64,000 nucleotides of DNA from 40CM-4-69-5 sp036556905 (GTDB lineage Bacteria; Methylomirabilota; Methylomirabilia; Rokubacteriales; CSP1-6), in assembly GCA_036556905.1 (NCBI GenBank), contig DATBIM010000006.1, positions 1-64,000 of the forward strand, written 5' to 3'. Below are positions 1 through 7,545 of the stretch, in pieces. The notes under the pieces were generated by a model. That model was not told the DNA's origin and ran no database searches. It saw only the letters and a program-made list of their open reading frames with translations. Position numbers and translations under genes: made by a program. Each line of letters begins with the position of its first letter. The stretch's first letter is position 1.

Positions 1-551
1 CCGGCAAGGGCCCGGGCAGCCGCGTGCTCCTGTTCGGCCAGGTGACCGCGCTCAAGGAGACGTCCACCAAGAGCGGCAACCGCATGGCGTTCGTGACCCT
101 GGAGGACATGAACGGCACCGTGGAGGTGACGATCTTTCCCGAGCCGTTCAAGGCGGCGGCCGAGCACCTGCGCTCCCGCGAGCCGTTGCTGATCCGCGGG
201 CGCCTGGACGACAGCGACCGGGGACGGGTGGTTCTGGCCGAGGACGTCCGTCCCCTCGCGCACGCCCTGGACGAGGGGGCCATGCGCGGCGCCCCGGCCG
301 GGGAGCCGCACGCGCTGCGCATCCGCCTGCGCCCCGGTGACGACGTCGCGCACGTGATGGGCGCCGTCAAGGCGCTGTGCGGGGATCACCGAGGACGGGT
401 GCCGGTATTTCTGCACGTCCTGCTTCCCGAGCAGGAGGTTGTGGTCCGCGCCCGAGCCCTGGCCGTGAATCCCAGCCCCGAGCTGCTCCGGAAGCTCGAC
501 GAGCTACTCGGGCCCGCCGCCAGCACGGTGCAGCATGCCGGAAGCGCTTGA
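1..551 (+). CDS. dnaE: DNA polymerase III alpha subunit, C-terminal fragment (5' end outside window)
   Basis: Only the last ~182 codons are present; the frame is open from base 3 and the gene begins before the window. The visible part holds the OB-fold nucleic-acid binding segment of DnaE: a region with KSGNRMAFVTLED followed by GTVEVTIFPE, typical of the OB domain behind the polymerase core. The replicative polymerase acts in the cytoplasm at the fork. The final 17 bases overlap the start of accA, a dnaE-accA order that is common in bacteria and suggests cotranscription. The polymerase catalytic residues lie upstream and cannot be checked here. Confidence 0.88.
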   Translation, partial: GKGPGSRVLLFGQVTALKETSTKSGNRMAFVTLEDMNGTVEVTIFPEPFKAAAEHLRSREPLLIRGRLDDSDRGRVVLAEDVRPLAHALDEGAMRGAPAGEPHALRIRLRPGDDVAHVMGAVKALCGDHRGRVPVFLHVLLPEQEVVVRARALAVNPSPELLRKLDELLGPAASTVQHAGSA

Positions 552-1497
552 TTTCGAGCAGCCCCTCCTGGAGCTGGAAACGCGGATCACCGAGCTGCAG
601 GCCCAGGATGATCCGGGCACGCGCGATGAGATCGCACGGCTAGAGGAGCGGCTGGCGCGTCTGCGTCAGCGCACCTTCGCCAGCCTGACCCCGTGGCAGA
701 CGACCCAGCTGGCCCGCCACCCGCGGCGCCCGCACACGCGTGACTTCTGTCGCCTGCTCTTCGAGGACTTCCTCGAGCTGCACGGCGATCGTCTGTACGG
801 GGACGACCCCGCCATCGTGGGCGGCCTGGCCCGCTTCGAGGGCGCCGGCATCGTGGTGCTGGGCCACCAGAAAGGGCGGGAGACTCGCGAGAAGCTCGCG
901 CGCAACTTCGGGATGCCCCACCCGGAGGGGTACCGCAAAGCCCTGCGCCTCATGCAGATGGCCGAGAAGTTCGAGAAGCCCGTCATCACCTTTATCGACA
1001 CCCCGGGAGCCTATCCCGGCATCGGCGCCGAAGAGCGGGGCCAGGCCGAGGCCATCGCCCGTAATCTGCGAGCGATGGCCGCGCTGCGGACCCCGATCAT
1101 CGCGGTGGTCACGGGCGAGGGGGGCAGCGGCGGGGCCCTGGCCATCGGGATGGGCAACCGCGTCCTCATGCTGGAGCATGCGGTGTACTCGGTGATCTCT
1201 CCGGAGGGCTGCGCGGCGATCCTGTGGGGTGACGCGGCGAAAGCGCCCGAGGCCGCCGACATCATGAAGATCACGGCCAAGGACCTGCTTCGCCTGGGTG
1301 TCATCGACGCGGTGGTGCCGGAGCCGCCCGGCGGCGCCCACCGGGACTGGGAGAGCGCGGCGGCCAACCTGCGATCCGCCCTGGTCGAGCACCTGGGGGA
1401 GCTCCGGAGCAAGAGCCCGGACAGCCTCGTCCGCGAGCGCTACGAGAAGTTTCGGCGGATCGGCGTCTTCGAGGAGGAGTCGCTGCCGGGTCGCTAG
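535..1497 (+). CDS. accA: acetyl-CoA carboxylase carboxyltransferase subunit alpha
   Basis: 320 residues, the normal length for AccA. With AccD it forms the carboxyltransferase that moves a carboxyl group from carboxybiotin to acetyl-CoA, the first committed step of fatty acid synthesis. The N-terminal helix (DFEQPLLELETRI) and the crotonase-fold core are clear: TFIDTPGAYPGIGAEERGQA around residues 151-170 and the glycine-rich oxyanion stretch GEGGSGGALAIG near 195-206. The ATG at 535 lies inside the end of dnaE, so the two are probably translationally coupled. The 3' end overlaps the convergent regulator gene by 4 bases. No accD is present in the window. Confidence 0.96.
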   Translation: MPEALDFEQPLLELETRITELQAQDDPGTRDEIARLEERLARLRQRTFASLTPWQTTQLARHPRRPHTRDFCRLLFEDFLELHGDRLYGDDPAIVGGLARFEGAGIVVLGHQKGRETREKLARNFGMPHPEGYRKALRLMQMAEKFEKPVITFIDTPGAYPGIGAEERGQAEAIARNLRAMAALRTPIIAVVTGEGGSGGALAIGMGNRVLMLEHAVYSVISPEGCAAILWGDAAKAPEAADIMKITAKDLLRLGVIDAVVPEPPGGAHRDWESAAANLRSALVEHLGELRSKSPDSLVRERYEKFRRIGVFEEESLPGR

Positions 1498-2483
1498 CGC
1501 TTGAGAACGGCCTGGGCCACGTCTTCGTCGGTCACCAGGACGTTCATGAACCGGCCGCGCAGGGCGCCCCGCACGGCCTCCGTCTTGCCCCGGCCGCCGG
1601 CGACGGCGATGACGGAGCGGTCGTCACGGCGGGAGAGGTCTTGGAGCCGGTCACCGGTCACCGACAGGACCCGCCGCATGAGCGCCCGCAGCTCGGGCCG
1701 GTCCACGATCCGTCCCTCGCTGTCGAAGGGCTGATAGTTGATCTCGCCAACGACACCGAGATCGCGCAGCCGGCGCACGCTCACCCCGTAGGACTCGGCC
1801 AGCGCGCAGAAGCCCGGTGTCTGCTCGGCGATCTGCCCGATGCCCACCAGGGCCACGTCCACGCTCTGCGCTGCCTCGTAGATGGCGCGCACCTCGGGGT
1901 CGCGGAGGAGTCGACGCCGCTCCTGCTCGAACTGGCGCAGCGACGCCAGGTGCTGGACGGGCAGGGCATAGGCGGTGACGTGCGGCCGGTACTTGGCGGC
2001 CATCATGCCGACCAGCGTGTTGGGTGAGATGTCAACCAGCTTGAGCGTGCTCTCACCGGACAGGGGATAGAGGGCGAGGTCCCGGAAGCGCCGCTCGCGC
2101 AGGCTGCGGATGCACTGGTAGAGCGTGAACCCACACGATAAACCCACCCGGAGACCATTGTCGGCGATCTTCTCGAACTGAGCGGCCGCGGCCACGCCCA
2201 GCGCCTCCCGCACGTCAGCCCGACCCCCGGCCGCCACCACCACGGCGTCCCGGAGGTGGAAGCGCTCGATGAGGCCGGCCTCGAGCTCCTGAGTCCGGGG
2301 CAGGTCGAGCTCGACGCGGACCAGGCCTTCGGCAAAGGCCCGCTCGAGCAAGCGCGAAACGGTGGCGGCGGACACGCCCAGGGCGTCGGCGATATCCTTC
2401 TGGCTCCGCCCCTGGCGATAGTGCAGCTCCAGGCATTGGACCATCAGCCGCAGCTCTCCGGGGCGGTGTGAAATTAATTTCAT
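1494..2483 (-). CDS. SorC/DeoR-type transcriptional regulator with sugar-binding domain
   Basis: About 329 residues. The N-terminus carries a helix-turn-helix (YRQGRSQKDIADALGVSAAT, roughly residues 22-41) and the rest is the SorC sugar-binding domain, with typical features such as VGLSCGFTLYQ and VALVGIGQI. Family members sense phosphorylated sugars and repress or activate sugar operons. Three starts are possible: TTG at 2492, ATG at 2483 (used here) and ATG at 2444. The last is preceded on the minus strand by GGAGAG at good spacing, so it may be the true start. The gene is divergent from the FBP aldolase/phosphatase, which makes that gene a likely target; the ligand is unknown. Confidence 0.85.
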   Translation of the reverse strand: MKLISHRPGELRLMVQCLELHYRQGRSQKDIADALGVSAATVSRLLERAFAEGLVRVELDLPRTQELEAGLIERFHLRDAVVVAAGGRADVREALGVAAAAQFEKIADNGLRVGLSCGFTLYQCIRSLRERRFRDLALYPLSGESTLKLVDISPNTLVGMMAAKYRPHVTAYALPVQHLASLRQFEQERRRLLRDPEVRAIYEAAQSVDVALVGIGQIAEQTPGFCALAESYGVSVRRLRDLGVVGEINYQPFDSEGRIVDRPELRALMRRVLSVTGDRLQDLSRRDDRSVIAVAGGRGKTEAVRGALRGRFMNVLVTDEDVAQAVLKR

Positions 2484-2488
2484 ATGAG

Positions 2489-2504
2489 TCAAGATCTTGC
2501 TTGA
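2489..2504. promoter_or_regulatory. palindromic operator candidate between sorC-type gene and FBP aldolase/phosphatase
   Basis: CAAGATCTTG at 2490-2499 is a perfect 10 bp palindrome nested in an imperfect dyad with arms TCAAG (2489-2493) and CTTGA (2500-2504). It overlaps the -35 of the promoter facing the FBP aldolase/phosphatase. A second palindrome, AAATTAATTT, lies at 2471-2480 in the same AT-rich patch. The position suggests a regulator site, probably for the adjacent SorC-type protein; this is inference. Confidence 0.4.
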
Positions 2505-2529
2505 CGGGATGAGTGTACCCCGTTATCCT
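2501..2529 (+). promoter_or_regulatory. sigma70-type promoter for FBP aldolase/phosphatase
   Basis: TTGACG at 2501-2506, a 17 base spacer, then TATCCT at 2524-2529, about 50 bases before the ATG at 2581. The -35 overlaps the palindrome at 2489-2504. A ribosome binding site GAGGAG lies just before the start codon. Confidence 0.6.
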
Positions 2530-2580
2530 TCGGCGGTCAGCCCTTTCTTCAACCCATCCGACACAGTCGAGGAGGCTCGC

Positions 2581-4086
2581 ATGGCAGGCAAGCGGTACGG
2601 CACGGCGGACGGCCCCAAGCCCGCGCCCGCTGACTACCACCAATCGAAGGACAACCTGACCAACTTGCCCCAGACCGTGTCCGAGAAGATCCCGGTCACC
2701 AACACGCCCAACATTTTTTCCAATAAGGCCTACGTCTTCGCCAAGAACCCGGCCCTCGTGCAGCGCTACGTGAAGGCGACCAAGGCCGACGTGGGTGGGG
2801 TGGGGGGACACGTGGTGGCGGCCGAGGAGGTCAAGTCCGCCGTCGCCAAGTTCGTGCTCGACAACAACGTGCTCAGAGGCGAGCCCATGTTCACCTCTCT
2901 CATCGTCACCCATACCGGGGACGATGTGGCCGTCACCGGCATCGTGGCCGAAGGCGTGGACATGAGCGTGATCGACGAGTTGATGTGGGACGCCCTGCAG
3001 GAGGGCGCCGCCAAGGCCGCCGAGCTCGGTCTCTACGGGCCCGGCCAGGACCTGGTGGCCGATGCCTTCACCGGCAACCTGCGCGGCGCGGGCCCGGCCA
3101 GCGTGGTTCTGCCCATGCCGGTGCGCAAGGACAACGCGTCCCAGACCGTGCTGCTGTCCTTCGCCGACAAGACCGAGCCCATGGCCTTCAACTACTTCGC
3201 GACCGGGGCCTACCTGTTGCCCCGCTTCAACACCGGCCTCGTCATCGCCGCTTCGAAGATGAAGCGCGGCTACCTCATGGACATCGTCGATCTCGACACC
3301 AAGGCCCAGGCCATCGAGGCCGGCGCCCACCCGCGGGACCAGAAAGCCCTCGACGGCAAGATGGAGGAGCTGGCCAAGGGGCTCCAGGAAAAGGTCATTC
3401 GCCTGCGCGCGCCCGAGGACCTCTACGACATCGAGGGCCTGACGCGCTCCTCCCGTTTCGTGGTGGCGCGCATCTGGAGCCGCGACGAGCGCGGCGAGGC
3501 CGACCAGCTGGGGTACGTCGTCTCCGCCGAGCGGCTGCACAACATCAAGACCAAGAAGGGGTTCACCTACGGCGGCAAGGATGACCCCGTGCTATTGGCC
3601 CTGGCCCAGGGGGACTGGCCGGCGCCCGGCGAGCTCACCTCGCCGTGGGCAGCCTGCCCGATGGTCGCGGGCGACTGCCGCGGCAGCCACCACCTGCACA
3701 TCCTGCCGGTGCCGCTCAACTCTCAGACCTCCTACTGGTCCGGGCCGATCCTGTCCTGCGTGACGCTCTCCTGCAACATCCACACGGGACGCATCGGGGC
3801 CATCTCCGACCAGTTTGCCCTGGGAACGCCGTGGGACGAGGTGCGGCGGCGGGCGGGCGAGCTGGCGATCCAGTTCCGGACCGCCCACGGGATCAAGCAA
3901 CCGGCGACCCTGCACGAGGACGAGCTGGAGTACCAGGAAGGCTGGAAGGAGCGGCGCGCTCGGCTCGAGCAAAAATTCGAGCTCCGGCCTCCGCTCACGT
4001 TCAACGGCAACGGGCATGGTCGTGGTGGGCGCGCCAGCGAGCGCGCCACGACCGGACGGGGCGGCCGGCCCAAAGAGATCGACTGA
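2581..4086 (+). CDS. fructose-1,6-bisphosphate aldolase/phosphatase-like protein
   Basis: 501 residues, related to the archaeal-type bifunctional enzyme that condenses triose phosphates to fructose 1,6-bisphosphate and then dephosphorylates it to fructose 6-phosphate in gluconeogenesis. Visible family signatures: TKADVGGVGGHV near residue 65 (metal and phosphate region), TGDDVAVTG, LGLYGPGQDLVADAFTGN, FADKTEP, and YGGKDDP, where Tyr330 and Lys333 match the Tyr and Schiff-base Lys of the aldolase form. Near the end, SNIHTGR- and DQFALG-like blocks replace the usual C-terminal motif. The archaeal enzymes are about 380 residues; this one has about 60 extra at the N-terminus, an insertion of roughly 40 after IVDLD, and a basic Gly/Arg-rich tail. 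The ATG follows a good GAGGAG site. The extra segments leave exact activity uncertain. Confidence 0.85.
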   Translation: MAGKRYGTADGPKPAPADYHQSKDNLTNLPQTVSEKIPVTNTPNIFSNKAYVFAKNPALVQRYVKATKADVGGVGGHVVAAEEVKSAVAKFVLDNNVLRGEPMFTSLIVTHTGDDVAVTGIVAEGVDMSVIDELMWDALQEGAAKAAELGLYGPGQDLVADAFTGNLRGAGPASVVLPMPVRKDNASQTVLLSFADKTEPMAFNYFATGAYLLPRFNTGLVIAASKMKRGYLMDIVDLDTKAQAIEAGAHPRDQKALDGKMEELAKGLQEKVIRLRAPEDLYDIEGLTRSSRFVVARIWSRDERGEADQLGYVVSAERLHNIKTKKGFTYGGKDDPVLLALAQGDWPAPGELTSPWAACPMVAGDCRGSHHLHILPVPLNSQTSYWSGPILSCVTLSCNIHTGRIGAISDQFALGTPWDEVRRRAGELAIQFRTAHGIKQPATLHEDELEYQEGWKERRARLEQKFELRPPLTFNGNGHGRGGRASERATTGRGGRPKEID

Positions 4087-4148
4087 TCTGAGGTGATCGG
4101 GCCCGGGCACCCGGCACCGCCACGCCCGTAGCCTGCCGCGATCACCGT

Positions 4149-4167
4149 CGGCGGCGCTGCGCCGCCG
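4149..4167. repeat. GC-rich inverted repeat between FBPA/P and miaB
   Basis: CGGCGGCGC and GCGCCGCCG flank a single T, giving a strong hairpin in the 148 base gap between the two plus-strand genes. No T-run follows, so it is not a standard intrinsic terminator; it might aid Rho-type termination or RNA stability. Confidence 0.35.
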
Positions 4168-4234
4168 CGATGCGCGCGCTCCCTTCCGTTGACTTCCCCC
4201 AGCCCGGGTGCTACGGTCGAACCAGCATTCGCGC

Positions 4235-5578
4235 ATGGCTAAACTCCACGTCATCACCTACGGCTGTCAGATGAACGAGTACGACTCGGAGCGCGTCGCC
4301 GGCCTGCTCAAGGAGCGGGCCTGGGAGCTGACCGAGCGTGAGGGCGACGCCGATCTCATCCTCATCAACACTTGCGCGATCCGAGAGAAGGCCGAGGACA
4401 AAGTCTTCTCCAAGCTCGGCGAGCTGCGAGCGCTCAAGGCGCGCAAGCCGGAGCTCATCGTCGGCGTCATGGGGTGCATGGCCCAGCTTCACCAGGGGAC
4501 GATCTTCAAGAAAGCGCCCGGCGTCGAGCTGGTGTTCGGATCGCCGGCCATCGCCAGGGTCGGTGACCTCGTCGAGCAGGTGAGGCGTGAGCGACGCCCG
4601 GTGCTGGAGACGGCCGAGGCTCCGCTGGTCAAGATCACCGCCAAGCCCGCCGGCGTGTCCCGCCTGAAGTCCTACGTGACCGTGATGGAAGGGTGCGAGA
4701 AGCGCTGCACCTTCTGCGTGGTGCCGGTCACCCGTGGTCGCCAGCGCAGTCACGCGCCCGCGGCGGTGCTTGCCGAGATCCGCGGTCTGGCGGCCGAGGG
4801 GTGTCGCGAGGTGACGCTGCTGGGGCAGACCGTGGAGATGTACGGCCGTGATCTCACACCGGCCACGGACCTGGCCGCGCTGTTGGCCCGCGTGAACGAG
4901 GTGGAGGGGATCGAGCGGATCCGGTTCACCACGTCGAACCCCTTCAACTTCAGCACGCGCTTGATTCACGCCATTCGCGACCTGCCCAAGGTGTGCGAGT
5001 GGGTGCACCTGCCGCTGCAGTCGGGTTCCAACCGGGTGCTGGCCCGCATGCACCGGGGGTACACCCGGGAGCGTTATCTGGAGCTCATCGACGAGCTGCA
5101 GGTTGCGGTGCCTGGTGTCGCCCTGTCCACCGACATCATCGTGGGCTTCCCCGGCGAGACGGAGTCGGACTTCGCCCAGACCCTGGATGTGGTCGAGCGA
5201 GTCGGCTACGACAACGTCTTCATCTTCCGCTACTCGCCCCGGCCGGGCACGCCCGCCGCCACCATGGCCGGGCAGATCCCCCTCGACGTCAAGGCCGAGC
5301 GTAACAGCCGGCTCCTCGCGGTCGCGGGGCGGATCGCCGCCGCCCGGAGCCGGCGGCTGCTCGGACGGACCGTGGACGTTCTCGTCGACGGACGGTCCCG
5401 GAAGAACGCCGCCGAGCTCCAGGGTCGGACACGCTGCAATCGGGTCGTGAACCTCGAGGCGCACGAGGCGGTGAGCATCGGTGACGTGCTGCCCACCCGG
5501 ATCACCGAGGTGCTGCCTCACAGCCTGCGCGGCACCGTCGCTTCGCTGCCGGAGGAGACCGCATGTTTGTCGAGATGA
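4235..5578 (+). CDS. miaB: tRNA-2-methylthio-N6-dimethylallyladenosine synthase
   Basis: 447 residues, the usual MiaB length. A radical-SAM methylthiotransferase that adds a methylthio group to i6A37 in tRNA. The N-terminal cluster cysteines are Cys11 (ITYGCQMNE), Cys47 (INTCAIRE) and Cys81 (MGCMAQ); the radical-SAM motif CEKRCTFC uses Cys154, Cys158 and Cys161; a TRAM domain closes the protein. The ATG at 4235 (MAKLHVITYG) is preferred over an in-frame GTG at 4208 because it matches the family start. Its substrate is made by MiaA, encoded at 36362-37297. The 3' end overlaps the next gene by 16 bases. Confidence 0.96.
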   Translation: MAKLHVITYGCQMNEYDSERVAGLLKERAWELTEREGDADLILINTCAIREKAEDKVFSKLGELRALKARKPELIVGVMGCMAQLHQGTIFKKAPGVELVFGSPAIARVGDLVEQVRRERRPVLETAEAPLVKITAKPAGVSRLKSYVTVMEGCEKRCTFCVVPVTRGRQRSHAPAAVLAEIRGLAAEGCREVTLLGQTVEMYGRDLTPATDLAALLARVNEVEGIERIRFTTSNPFNFSTRLIHAIRDLPKVCEWVHLPLQSGSNRVLARMHRGYTRERYLELIDELQVAVPGVALSTDIIVGFPGETESDFAQTLDVVERVGYDNVFIFRYSPRPGTPAATMAGQIPLDVKAERNSRLLAVAGRIAAARSRRLLGRTVDVLVDGRSRKNAAELQGRTRCNRVVNLEAHEAVSIGDVLPTRITEVLPHSLRGTVASLPEETACLSR

Positions 5579-6069
5579 AGGTGCGCGGGCTGGCCCTCGA
5601 TCCGCTCTCGAACATGCCCATCATCATCCTGAAGGACGAGGAGGAGAAGCGCTCGTTGCCCATCTGGGTGGGTATCTTCGAAGCCAATGCCATCGCCCTG
5701 GAGCTGGAGAAGATCTCGACGCCCCGGCCCATGACCCATGACCTCATCAAGAACATCCTCGAATCGATCGACGCGCGCGTGCTCAAGGTGGTGGTCACCG
5801 ACCTCAAGGAGAACACCTTCTACGCGGTCCTCCACGTCCAGCTGGGAGACGTCGAGTACACGGTCGACTCCCGCCCCTCCGATGCCATCGCCCTGGCCCT
5901 CCGGGTGGCGGCGCCCATCTACGTGGACGAGGAGGTCGTGCGCAAGGCCAAGACCCTGGATGTTCCCGCCAAGGAGCCCGAGGCCGTGAAAGCCGACGAC
6001 CCCGAGCAGGTTCGGGAGTGGCTCGGTAGCATCAAGCCGGAGGATTTCGAGAAGTTCAACAAGGCGTAG
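5563..6069 (+). CDS. bifunctional nuclease family protein (DUF151/BFN domain)
   Basis: 168 residues. The BFN domain fills residues ~5-130: IILKDEEEKRSLPIWVG, EANAIALELE, RPMTHDLI and the SRPSDAIALALR signature. A short charged C-terminal tail (DPEQVREWLGSIKPEDFEKF) resembles the UvrB/UvrC-type tail seen in longer family members. Some relatives have RNase and DNase activity in vitro, but the role in most bacteria is not settled. Overlap with miaB suggests cotranscription; miaB-BFN linkage is common. Confidence 0.9.
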   Translation: MFVEMKVRGLALDPLSNMPIIILKDEEEKRSLPIWVGIFEANAIALELEKISTPRPMTHDLIKNILESIDARVLKVVVTDLKENTFYAVLHVQLGDVEYTVDSRPSDAIALALRVAAPIYVDEEVVRKAKTLDVPAKEPEAVKADDPEQVREWLGSIKPEDFEKFNKA

Positions 6070-6079
6070 CGGACGGGCC

Positions 6080-7237
6080 TTGCGCGTCGCGCTCTTCACC
6101 AACAACTACGTCCCGTTCTGCGGGGGCGTCACCACGTCGGTGGAGACGCTCCGGCGCGGGCTGGCCGGCCGGGGCCACGAGGTGTGGGTGTTCGCGCCCC
6201 GGTTTCCCGGCGCCGCCGACGATCCTCAGGTGGTCCGGTACCCGTCCATCCCGGCCGCCACCTACCCGGAGTTCGCGTTGGCCATCCCGTTCTCCGGCGC
6301 CATCGCCGCCCGGGTCCGGGCCCTGGCCATCGATGTCTTCCACGCTCAGCATCCATTCCTGCTGGGGCCGACGGCGCGCCGCCTGGCTCGACAACACCAA
6401 CGGCCGCTGGTCTTCACCTACCACACCCGGTACGAGAAGTACGCGCACTACGTCCCCCTGCAGCGCCGCCTGGTCGAGGCGGCGGCGGTGCGGCTCAGCA
6501 CCCGGTTCGCGGCCCGGGCGACGGCGGTCATCGCGCCGTCCGCGGTGATCCGCGACGAGCTGCGAGACCGGGGCGTCCACGCTCCGATCGCCGTGGTACC
6601 GACCGGGATCGATCTGACCCGTTTCACTCCGGGTGATCGCCAGGGCGCCCGACGGGAGCTCGGGCTCGCCCCCGAGGAGCGCGTGCTGCTGTACGTGGGT
6701 CGGCTGGACCGGGAAAAGAGCGTCGAGCGGATCGTCCTGGCCTTCGAGCGGATCGCAAGCACGGTGCCCCGGACGCGGCTCCTTCTGGTCGGGCAGGGAA
6801 CCCAGGCCGAGGCGCTGCGGCGCCTGGCCGGCTCGCTGCCCATCGCCGATCGCATCTGCTTTCTCGGGCGGCGAGCCCACGCAGACCTGCCGGCCTGCTA
6901 TCGGGCGGCCGACCTGTTCGTCTTCGCGTCGGAGACGGAGACGCAGGGACTGGTCCTGGCCGAGGCGGCCGCCTGCGGGTTGCCAGCGGTCGCGGTCGCC
7001 GCCCCGGGCTGCGACGAGGTGGTCCAGGACGGCGCCAGCGGCCTGCTCACGAAGCCGGAGCCCGCCGCCCTGGCCGAAGCCGCGATCGGCTTGCTCGTCG
7101 ATGACGAGCGCCGGCGAGCGCTGGGCGTGCGCGCCCGCGAGGTGGCGGCGCTCCACTTCGACGTCGATCTGCAGATCGACCGCACCCTGGCCGTCTACGA
7201 GGAGGCCCGGGCCCGCGTGGCCCGGGAGGGGCGCTGA
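6080..7237 (+). CDS. glycosyltransferase family 4 (GT-B fold)
   Basis: 385 residues, starting at TTG 6080 ten bases after the previous stop. The N-terminal acceptor domain opens with FTNNYVPFCGGVTTSVETL, the glycine-rich loop typical of GT4. The C-terminal donor domain has VPTGIDLTRF, LLYVGRLDREKSVE and the ExxxE region SETETQGLVLAEAAACGLP. It resembles mannosyl- or glucosyltransferases that act on lipids (MgtA/PimB type), but donor and acceptor cannot be told from sequence alone. Cytoplasmic, possibly membrane-associated. Confidence 0.9.
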   Translation: MRVALFTNNYVPFCGGVTTSVETLRRGLAGRGHEVWVFAPRFPGAADDPQVVRYPSIPAATYPEFALAIPFSGAIAARVRALAIDVFHAQHPFLLGPTARRLARQHQRPLVFTYHTRYEKYAHYVPLQRRLVEAAAVRLSTRFAARATAVIAPSAVIRDELRDRGVHAPIAVVPTGIDLTRFTPGDRQGARRELGLAPEERVLLYVGRLDREKSVERIVLAFERIASTVPRTRLLLVGQGTQAEALRRLAGSLPIADRICFLGRRAHADLPACYRAADLFVFASETETQGLVLAEAAACGLPAVAVAAPGCDEVVQDGASGLLTKPEPAALAEAAIGLLVDDERRRALGVRAREVAALHFDVDLQIDRTLAVYEEARARVAREGR

Positions 7238-7257
7238 GCTCCACCCGCGGCGAGTCG

Positions 7258-7545
7258 GTGGCCCGCGTGGAGCGTGAGCTCGTGGCCGAGAAGGCCGCGG
7301 CGCTGGGGCGGGCCGGCGAGCGCCTCGAGGAAGCGCTGGCCGAGGTCGCCCGGGTGGCCGCCGCACTGGACACGACCGGCGACCCGGCCGCCCGCGAACG
7401 CCTGTACGCCGCCTATGAAGGGGCGTGGCGGCGCGCCGCCGGCGCCCGGCTGGCGCTGGTGATTCAACGCGAGGCCGTGGGGCTGCGGCACCATCACCTC
7501 GTCGAGCAGCAGTTCCCCGAGCCGCCGCGGCGGCGGCCCCCATGA
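7258..7545 (+). CDS. small predicted coiled-coil protein, unknown
   Basis: 95 residues from GTG 7258, not recognised as a known family. Nearly all helical with heptad-like Ala/Leu/Glu spacing (VERELVAEKAAALGRAGERL onward), ending in a Pro/Arg tail. Its stop overlaps the paaK start as ATGA (7542-7545), which suggests translational coupling and argues that it is a real gene. No signal peptide or membrane segment is seen. Confidence 0.5.
   Translation: MARVERELVAEKAAALGRAGERLEEALAEVARVAAALDTTGDPAARERLYAAYEGAWRRAAGARLALVIQREAVGLRHHHLVEQQFPEPPRRRPP

Noticed and set aside
2215..3540. 441-codon minus-strand open frame across the FBP aldolase/phosphatase
   Set aside because: Antisense to a gene with clear catalytic motifs; overlaps two genes and has no ribosome site.
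4149..4167. Intrinsic terminator after the FBP aldolase/phosphatase
   Set aside because: Strong hairpin but no T-run, so reported only as an inverted repeat.
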